From assembly GCA_009733775.1 (NCBI GenBank), contig WOGZ01000177.1:1-64000 (forward strand): a stretch of 64,000 nucleotides of DNA. Direction: 5' to 3'. Each line of letters begins with the position of its first letter. The stretch's first letter is position 1. Shown here piece after piece: positions 57,322 to 64,000 of the stretch. The translations under genes and the position numbers were made by a program. The notes under the pieces are model-generated. The model searched no databases and was not told where the DNA came from. It saw nothing but the letters and a program-made list of their open reading frames with translations. Source of the stretch: Alectoria sarmentosa (lineage: Eukaryota > Ascomycota > Lecanoromycetes > Lecanorales > Parmeliaceae).

Positions 57322-59622
57322 CCCTAGGGCCCTATCTCAAGTCTCAACTTCTTAAGCTCCACTCCTCCACACCAAAGAGAAGTTGTAACAGCGTGAGCCG
57401 CATGTGGGGTACTCGCGACTGTTGTCATTCGACGAGATAGCTTTCGAGGAGATGAAACCAACGCCACGCCACGTGGGATCTCACAGGATCAGCGCACGAG
57501 GAGCCTAGGAGGATATCCCCGGGGCGAGACGATTGCGCGACCTCATTGGTGGAATTAGTCAAAGATCAGTCTGCTACTCATACTCTCTAATAATCTGATA
57601 ATAATAAAGGAAGAGTGAGTTTCCCTTTGCCCTTGTATTAGGTAGTCTCATGTCTGTTTATTACTAGAGGTCTGCACGAAAAGTCCTGGACAGCGCTACC
57701 AACAGCCCTAATCCTATTTTGGAAAAGCGACCCTGTTGTGGAGTGGCCTAACCATACTTCCGGAGAGGGCATGTACTGCGCTTTAGGGACCAATTTGGGG
57801 GTTGATGTAGGGGCCCTTAGCCCTGGGCTGGGGCCAAGGCCAGGTGCAGTATCGAAGCATTCGGATCCGAGAGCTTGGCTTCTTGGCGCCTAAACCATGG
57901 CGGTCAGGACCAAGACTGGTACTAGTACAAGTAGTGGTGCAGACCTATTGCCCTATTATGTATCCACTTTGGTGGGAAGTTGTGCATGGATGCGCATCGG
58001 TAAAGCTGATGCTTGATGCAATATAACCATAACCACAACTTTCCGAATGGATGCATGCATTTTGACTAGTCGGGAAACGCTTCCGGAGCGTCATTGGTCC
58101 CAGTTGACAACTTGACGTCCTCTCTGCATACTTAGGAAAAATGCAAAGACTTGTATGTACGGGGCTGCCGCATGCCATTATTCGCCGCTTCTTATTTCCT
58201 CTTCTTCTCACTCTTCACTTTTCACTTTCGACTTGACACTATCCCCATCTGCTGACATGTGCTGCCATACTATTCCGACGGCATCAAATCCGTATCGCTG
58301 AGCCTGATGGCTTGATGCGGTGCGGTGAGCCAAAGTTACCCAATAATTGAGATCCTTCCTTGGGGAGAAAGCAATACTGGCGATGAAGCCGCTCCATGAT
58401 TTATTGCTCTTTTCAATTTTCCTGGGCAGAGAGAGACTGGCTACTGAGACAGCTCTTCCTCAGCCCGTCCCGGCGTGTCTGAAATCGCATCAGAAGTCTG
58501 TTATTTTCTGCTGTATGAGATCCCTCTCAACAAGCCTACTTGCTTTCCCATCCCATCAACTGTTCCAGCAGCAATTCCTTGTCATTCCTGTCTTGCCTGC
58601 CCGAGTTCGGAATCTTTCAACATCGGGAGAAGGCGCAAAAGAATCACAGACGGGACCCAACGCCCTGCTCGAATATGCCCATTTTGTCCATCTCCGCCTG
58701 GAAAGACATGACACAATTACGTACCCTGCTTCCAGAGCAGTCTCATATCCCATGTCAGATAAATTCCACCCCTCTCCTACTCCTCTCAACGACGAATCAC
58801 ACACGTAGGTCGAAACATGAAATGAAACGAAACTTCCGTTGCACCTGGAGAACGCCCGTGTCTACCACCAATGATACCAACACTTGCATCCAATTTCCAC
58901 TCACAGCCTCGGGAATCATCCAACGGCGACGATTGCGTTTACATTTTTTCATCCGTTCGTCCAACATTCCAAGGAGCTCTCTCTTGGTGATGTCTTTGGC
59001 AGCGTAATCATATAGTATGACACTCTCATATCGTTGCACGTACTGAGAACGACCTTGGCTCAAAGCCATCAGAGAACACATCCACACCTATCGATACCAA
59101 AATCCTGAACGTGTTGTACATACAATCGTCAATTCCCGACAGACAGACAGACAGACATCTTGACATCCAGATACTCACCCTTCCAAAACCCCATTCTTAT
59201 TCTCAAGTACAAAAAATGTCTTTGATCTTCCTCGCATCCCATCTAGTGTCTCACAAGTCACAACTACTCGATACACTGAACAAAGAACCCCAGATGCTGG
59301 ACCAACAGCCCAAGTATGCCTTCCCCCTTCCCTTCCCTTCCCCCAGCCTAAACTCCGCAACACCAACGGACCCTCCACAAAAACAACCCAATGCCACTCC
59401 TCCCTTGCTCGCTCATTACCATTCACCCCATCCATGCTATGTACATCCCCCATCATGGTACAACCCCTCCATGCATCCTACATCATGCCCCATCATGCTA
59501 CACCAAGCCCAAGCCCAAGACCCCCCCTCAATCAGATAAGCAAGACCGCAAGACCGTTAAACCGCAAGACCGCGAGCGAGCGAGAACGTGCTGTTTCAAA
59601 GACTCAGATAAAAAAAAGAAGG

Positions 59623-59631
59623 AAAGAAAAA

Positions 59632-59661
<30 letters not shown>
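59623..59661. repeat. (GAAA)n microsatellite
   Basis: About eight clean GAAA units preceded by an A-rich imperfect stretch. Confidence 0.9.
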
Positions 59662-59662
<1 letters not shown>

Positions 59663-59754
59663 CACCCTCAATCAAAAATAGAAATGAAAATCGGAACCAA
59701 CACCAGCACCGGCACTTCCGTCTGAAATCCGTAACAGTCAATCGATCAACCTGC

Positions 59755-60450
59755 AATTCCCTCCACTGCCTTCCTTTTCCCTTCCCATCCCATCACTTCA
59801 ATATTCATCCCATCCCTTCCTTTCCCTTCCCGTCTCTTCTTTTTCCTTCTTTGCCCTCTTTTGCTCTGCTCTTTTTTTTTTTTCCTTTCTTTTCCTTTTT
59901 CTTTTCTCTCCCTTCCCTTCCCTTCCCTTCTTTATAAACCTTTCCCTTCTCTTCTCTCCCCTTCCCATCCCATCTCATCCCTCCACCTCCCATCCGTTCC
60001 CTGCCCTTCCCTGCCCTTCCCTTCTTTTCCCTTTTCATCTCATCTCATCTCATTTCATCTCATCTCATCTCTTCTCTTCATCTCACCTCTTTTCTTTTCC
60101 CTTTTTTGTCTTCTCTTGCTCTCCTTTTTTACCCTTCCCTTCTTTTTCCTTCTCTTCCCATTTCATCTCATCTCATCCCATCCCATCATTTCAATACCCA
60201 TCCCATCCTTTCCCCTCCCTTTCCATCCCATCCCATCCCTTCTCATCCCTTTCCATCTCATCCCTTCCCTTTTTTATCCTTCTTTTTCTTTTTTTTCCCT
60301 TCGTTTTCTTTTCTCTCTTTTCTCTTCGTCTCATCTCCCCTCATTTCCCTTCCTTTTCCTTCCCTCCCCTTCCCTTCCCCTCCCATCCCTTTCCATCCCA
60401 TCCCTTCCCATCCCATCACTTCAATACCCATCCCATCCCATCCCATCAAT
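59755..60450 (+). repeat. ~700-bp polypyrimidine tract
   Basis: The plus strand is almost pure C/T with scattered A, built from shuffled TTCCC, CTTCCCTT, CATCCC and CATCTCAT words. Long frames rich in Ser, Pro, Phe and Leu here are artefacts of composition. Confidence 0.85.
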
Positions 60451-60460
60451 ACCCCAATCA

Positions 60461-60520
60461 CATCCATCATCCATCATCCATCATCCATCATCCATCATCC
60501 ATCATCCATCATCCATCATC
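60461..60520. repeat. 7-bp (CATCATC)n tandem repeat
   Basis: About eight head-to-tail copies of the heptamer CATCATC, continuous with the pyrimidine tract. Confidence 0.9.
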
Positions 60521-60544
60521 TAGATAGATCCACACATAGCGAGA

Positions 60545-60747
60545 GGCCAAGCCTCAGTATTAAAGAAAATAGAAACCAAGGCCAAGCCTCAGTATGAGGA
60601 AAATAGAAACCAAGGCCAAGCCTCAGTATTAGGAAAATAGAAACCAAGACCAAGCCTCAGTATTAGGAAAATAGAAACCAAGGCCAAGACGCAGCGTTGG
60701 GAAGATAGAGACTAAGGCCAAGACGCAGCGTTGGGAACGTGGCCTCA
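60545..60747. repeat. 34-bp minisatellite, six units
   Basis: Units begin GGCCAAG (one GACCAAG) at ~34-bp spacing. The first four read GCCTCAGTATTAGGAAAATA or close. The last two read GACGCAGCGTTGGGAA. The difference between the two groups is largely G/A and C/T. Confidence 0.85.
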
Positions 60748-60750
60748 GCC

Positions 60751-60774
60751 CGAGAGAGAGAGAGAGAGAGAGAG
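60751..60774. repeat. (GA)n microsatellite
   Basis: About twelve GA units directly after the minisatellite. Confidence 0.9.
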
Positions 60775-61752
60775 GGTTTCATTTGGTGGGTTTCAGGGCA
60801 TGAATGTAAAGAAGAAGGGGAGTGGACGGGGACTGGGAAGGATAGAATAGAAAAGCAGCAGTTGCTGACTGACTGGTACCTTAAGAGTCCGGTGATGGCC
60901 CAATTGAATCGGTCTGCCGTTTGGTAAAAGGGGGGAGACGGTTACCGCTGGATGTTGAGGTTAGGCTGTGTGACCCAGCGTTGGAAGTTACCGGGTGATG
61001 TCCAAGTGAGCTGACTTCATGGTCAAGATTCTTTTCAGAACGGAAGAACGGGGAAGACTGTAGGGAGAGGAGGCATAGGAGTTGGCGTCCCAAAGATTGA
61101 AAGGTAGAGATTCTATTCGCTATTTACAGTGGACAACAGATGGACAGAGCTTGCATGAATAGAAGGTATCTATCATGGTTTATGTTGAGGAAGCTATCTA
61201 CCCCTCTAGCTAGCATTCTGTAATCGATATGAGTGATGGTGCTTGAAGCCAAGTACATCTCTGCAATAATTGCAGCAATCGCTCATTCCAGGAATATTGA
61301 GGTACCCACCCCGTCCTTTCTTACCATCCTTTTTCTTTTATCATTTCTCGCATTTTTGGCAACAACGGACATGAAGACGCCGACCCCTGATATCTTGCCA
61401 GCAAAGAATCGAATCCGGATGCAGGCTAGCGCTATCCAGGTGCATGAAAGAAGTCTCCGAGAACAAGCTGCCAGTACTGTGGGTACCAGGCAGAAGATCC
61501 TCGGCGACACTGAAGTGAAATTACAATCTTGTAGTGTAGAGACAGTCGGAAAAGTCGTAATGCAGCAAGCCGACCCGATTTGAAGTTGGGTGCTGATAAA
61601 TAAGTCGTAAAGGGCGTGCAAGAGTAACAGTATGACCGTGTGACTGCATGACGCATCCAGGTGTTCCTCCCGTTGCTCGGCTGCTCAGGGATCTACCCTC
61701 GGTGAAGGCACAGCCAACGCATCCCCGTGGCACCGGAGTTGGAGTATGTGAT

Positions 61753-63417
61753 TCAAAAGATAGCACTCTTGCGCTTTTCAGCGTTGGTCAGCACCAAGAG
61801 GGGAGCCCTGCGTCTTTCGCTCATGTTCTCTTTTTCTTCCATCTTGACCTCCACGAGTTTCCCCCCAATCGTCATACCATCCTCACTGCTGAGACTGGCG
61901 GTGGTGAATGGCGTACCGGTTGAGTTTCTGTCTCGCGAGCGTGCCTTCAATTCCTTCCGCTCGGATCCAATAGGACTGGGTCTGCCCGACAAGCTGCCGC
62001 TTCCGCTGGCGACACTATCGCTGTCATTGTCCGAGGACGAGATGGAGAATGTGATGTCACACTCGCTTGAAGGCGTTCCAACACTGTCGATCGAGTTGCT
62101 ACCACGGGAAAGAGCGCGGCGGTCCAAGCCAGCACGCACAAGATTGTGCACTGCACGGCGGCGTTGACGAGTGACAAAATTCTTACTGCCCTCATGCTTG
62201 GAAGTTGGCTTGTCAACAAGCTCCTCCAGAGACGGTGGACCCCGAGGCTGACGCATGGGGTGATCACCCGCGCGGTTTTGTCCAGGTCCAAAACTGCCAG
62301 TCATGGGGGTCTGAGGGAATCCTGCTGACTTTGGTACGGCACTCTTCGGTCCATCCTGTGCGTTCATCACCTTGCCAGTGACAGAGGACAACCCCTTGGC
62401 ATGACCTCGCCGGAAGGCATTCGCGGATGGCGGTGGAAGAGGATTTACATCAATCGGTGGAGAAAAGGTTGCCTTTGGCGGAGACATCTTTGGTGGTGAG
62501 GCGCTCAGGGTACGAGCCGGAAGAATATTCTCAGGTGGAGGAGTCACTTGAGCACGGAAAGTAGGCGTTGTAGGGGGTGGAGAATGGCTCAACTCAGTGT
62601 TGGGAACTTGAGACCGAGGTGCAGTCTGGTTTGGAGCACTATGATCCATTACGTATCCCTGCTGACCAGTCATGGGATTGTAGACAGTGTATAGTCCCGG
62701 CGTGCCTGGCACAGGCGAGACAACAGGCTGAAGCCCATTTTGGAGCTGTTGATTGTAGAAACCATTGTTGGGAGCCATTGATGACTGGTAATACTGCTGT
62801 TGTTGGCCCATTCCACTATTGAGGGTCATACCCTGCATCTGTTGCTGTGCAGCAGTGAGATCGAGAATCTGCTGCTGTAGACGCTGCGACTGTTGAGCTA
62901 GGTGTTGATTGGTGGCCACCAACACAGCGTAATACTCCGGGTCTAGGTTCTGATCCTCTTGTGTACCTCCAAACTGAATGGTGGGCGGAGCGAGAATCTG
63001 TGGAAGAGCAAACATCTGGCCGTTCCCATTCGTTGCATAGCGTTGACTGTTTGGAAAGCTACCCCCAACGGCGGTTTGAGGTATGCCACGTCCGTACTGG
63101 CCATTCTCGGGGCTGCCGTGTCGACCGAATGGTTGCTGGACCTGAGTAGGGGGAGCCGAGGTTGGGAATGTGGGTGACTTGGGGGCAGTCCTCAACCCAG
63201 CCAACAAGTGTGAGCGGCTTGTCCTAGGCCCAGAGTTGACATTCTGCTGCTGTTCTGTGATGGTGGTGATGCTGGATGGCGGAGCCATGCTGAGACGCTT
63301 TGTATGTGATCCTCCTCTTCTAGAAGAAAAGCCAGAGCCAGGAACACCAAGGCCGGTATTGAAGGAGTTGTGGGGTTGATAAGTCATTTGAGCGAGGCCG
63401 CCAGCGTCGAGACTCAT
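61753..63417 (-). CDS. conserved-looking Gln/Pro/Ser-rich protein of unknown function
   Basis: Intronless frame. The ATG at 63417 gives 554 aa beginning MSLDAGGLAQMTYQPHNS. The frame stays open upstream to 63516, but that stretch reads like a leader. The protein is largely disordered: an Arg/Ser-rich start (SSRRGGSHTKRLSM), then a short helix-prone Gln-rich segment near residue 170-200 (EYYAVLVATNQHLAQQSQRL) that may be a coiled coil. Pro-rich linkers and a repeated Ser-Pro pattern follow. The C-terminal third is more ordered-looking (PRGPPSLEELVDK, NFVTRQRRRAVHNLVRAGLD), followed by Ser/Asp-rich acidic runs and a basic end. Such a mixture suits a phosphorylated regulatory or RNA-associated scaffold, but I do not recognise a named family. 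Long single exon and non-repetitive C-terminus argue for a real gene. Confidence 0.85.
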   Translation of the reverse strand: MSLDAGGLAQMTYQPHNSFNTGLGVPGSGFSSRRGGSHTKRLSMAPPSSITTITEQQQNVNSGPRTSRSHLLAGLRTAPKSPTFPTSAPPTQVQQPFGRHGSPENGQYGRGIPQTAVGGSFPNSQRYATNGNGQMFALPQILAPPTIQFGGTQEDQNLDPEYYAVLVATNQHLAQQSQRLQQQILDLTAAQQQMQGMTLNSGMGQQQQYYQSSMAPNNGFYNQQLQNGLQPVVSPVPGTPGLYTVYNPMTGQQGYVMDHSAPNQTAPRSQVPNTELSHSPPPTTPTFRAQVTPPPENILPARTLSASPPKMSPPKATFSPPIDVNPLPPPSANAFRRGHAKGLSSVTGKVMNAQDGPKSAVPKSAGFPQTPMTGSFGPGQNRAGDHPMRQPRGPPSLEELVDKPTSKHEGSKNFVTRQRRRAVHNLVRAGLDRRALSRGSNSIDSVGTPSSECDITFSISSSDNDSDSVASGSGSLSGRPSPIGSERKELKARSRDRNSTGTPFTTASLSSEDGMTIGGKLVEVKMEEKENMSERRRAPLLVLTNAEKRKSAIF

Positions 63418-64000
63418 GTTGACTGTTGCTTGTAAGGGCTCGGTTGTGTCTGAAATTATTATTGACTGAAAAGGAATTCGGTGTGGGACGAGTTCGGTTG
63501 GAGCAATTCCACACAAGAGTGAGAGTCGTATCTCGATGATGTGAGCGGTGGAGAGATCCGGCTCAGAGGAAGTGGAACGTTGGACTTGTAGTGATGATGC
63601 AAGAGGTAAGAGTCAGGGCAAACTTGGAGATGATTATGTCGAGGATGACAGTTGAAGCGAAGACAGTGACCTGTGAGAGGCAAAGATGCTGACTTTTCTG
63701 CTCCAAGAATGCAAGAGTTAGCGAGTTGAGAAGATTGTGTGGGGAGGATGAAAGTTCACCTTTAAGCTTGCCGATCTTGCCGAAAGTGAATCCAGACAAT
63801 GGAAGGAGGGACCGGGGGAAAAGGGATGTGAATGAGAAAGAGGCCGGAATGATTGGAAGCCTGTAGTGAAGGAGTGATGGTGAATGGGAGAGATGTGTTG
63901 GAAGGCGCGGTAGGCGTTGGTGGGTAGGGGTAGCTTGTCTTGTGTTATGCCCAGCAAACTACAAGAAGTAGCGACGTCAAAGGGTATGGATGGAAGTGGT
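63418..64000. other. upstream region, right edge of window
   Basis: Probable promoter and long leader of the 61753-63417 gene. The minus strand is pyrimidine-rich. Open frames at 63459-63957 (-) have composition-driven content. No gene seen. Confidence 0.45.

Larger units (their letters stand above)
56948..61752. other. 4.8-kb gene-free, repeat-rich interval
   Basis: The first ~600 bp is the transporter promoter. 57600-59600 has open frames (for example 58347-59007) without motifs. 59620-60780 is a chain of simple repeats: GAAA repeat, pyrimidine tract, CATCATC repeat, 34-bp minisatellite and GA repeat. 60780-61750 is ordinary sequence with no gene, including the 3' flank of the next minus-strand gene. 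A 116-codon plus frame at 61233-61583 starts with a hydrophobic stretch but shows nothing recognisable. Confidence 0.45.

Noticed and set aside
60461..60520. Regular short repeats resembling a CRISPR array
   Set aside because: Units are 7 bp with no spacers; a eukaryotic microsatellite.
59861..60597. Long Ser/Phe/Leu/Pro-rich frames (up to 220 codons)
   Set aside because: Produced by the polypyrimidine tract; open in several phases and without motifs.
61233..61583. 116-codon plus frame with hydrophobic start
   Set aside because: Overlaps an equally open minus frame (61283-61621); no domain, and probably the 3' flank of the neighbouring gene.
63418..63516. 33-residue N-terminal extension of the Gln/Pro-rich protein
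   Set aside because: Reads like leader sequence; the ATG at 63417 has a cleaner protein start.

Overview
This window looks like nuclear DNA of a filamentous ascomycete (Pezizomycotina, possibly Dothideomycetes; the class is a guess from overall gene content). The genes have short spliceosomal introns (mostly 46-154 bp, GT..AG), and there is an AT-rich repeat block with the C-to-T/G-to-A decay expected of repeat-induced point mutation (RIP). Exon boundaries below were worked out by eye from splice signals, phase and remembered family motifs. No database search was run.

Layout. 0.8-9 kb: glutamate-cysteine ligase (-), a small disordered ORF (+), a small secreted Cys protein (-), a U2 snRNA gene (+) and spermidine synthase (+). 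9-12.6 kb: no convincing gene. 12.6-18.3 kb: a SUN-family wall protein, the ERGIC-type cargo receptor Erv41 and a frameshifted membrane-anchored surface protein, all (+). 18.3-21.6 kb: coding-like scraps only. 21.6-34.8 kb, dense: phytase-type acid phosphatase (-), UBR7/Mlo2-like protein (-) divergent from MCM2 (+), an alpha/beta hydrolase (-), a bZIP factor (-) and GTP cyclohydrolase II (-). 35.8-39.8 kb: a Cys-rich hypothetical protein and a GH27 alpha-galactosidase, both (-).

39.9-48.9 kb is a nested transposon island. Two same-orientation copies of a ~0.92-kb non-coding terminal-inverted-repeat (TIR) element lie in tandem. The second is split by a 7.1-kb Ty3/gypsy LTR retrotransposon of chromovirus type, with ~205-bp LTRs and a perfect 5-bp target duplication (CATTA). 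The retroelement still shows gag, protease, reverse transcriptase, RNase H, integrase and a chromodomain-like tail, all riddled with stops and G-to-A changes. The outer ends of the island are perfect 63-bp inverted repeats, each made of three 21-bp units, flanked by an 8-bp direct repeat (TTTAATTT). The island ends 138 bp before the alpha-galactosidase start codon.

49.8-64 kb: phosphoinositide-specific phospholipase C (-), a formate/nitrite transporter (-) with tandem GATA sites upstream, a 4.8-kb gene-free stretch of simple repeats, a pyrimidine tract and a 34-bp minisatellite, then a conserved-looking Gln/Pro-rich protein of unknown function (-).

The host genes are mostly unrelated housekeeping functions (glutathione, polyamines, riboflavin, replication licensing, secretion, lipid signalling) plus extracellular hydrolases. 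I see no operon-like cluster or biosynthetic gene cluster. The most unusual structure is the nested TIR/LTR island.
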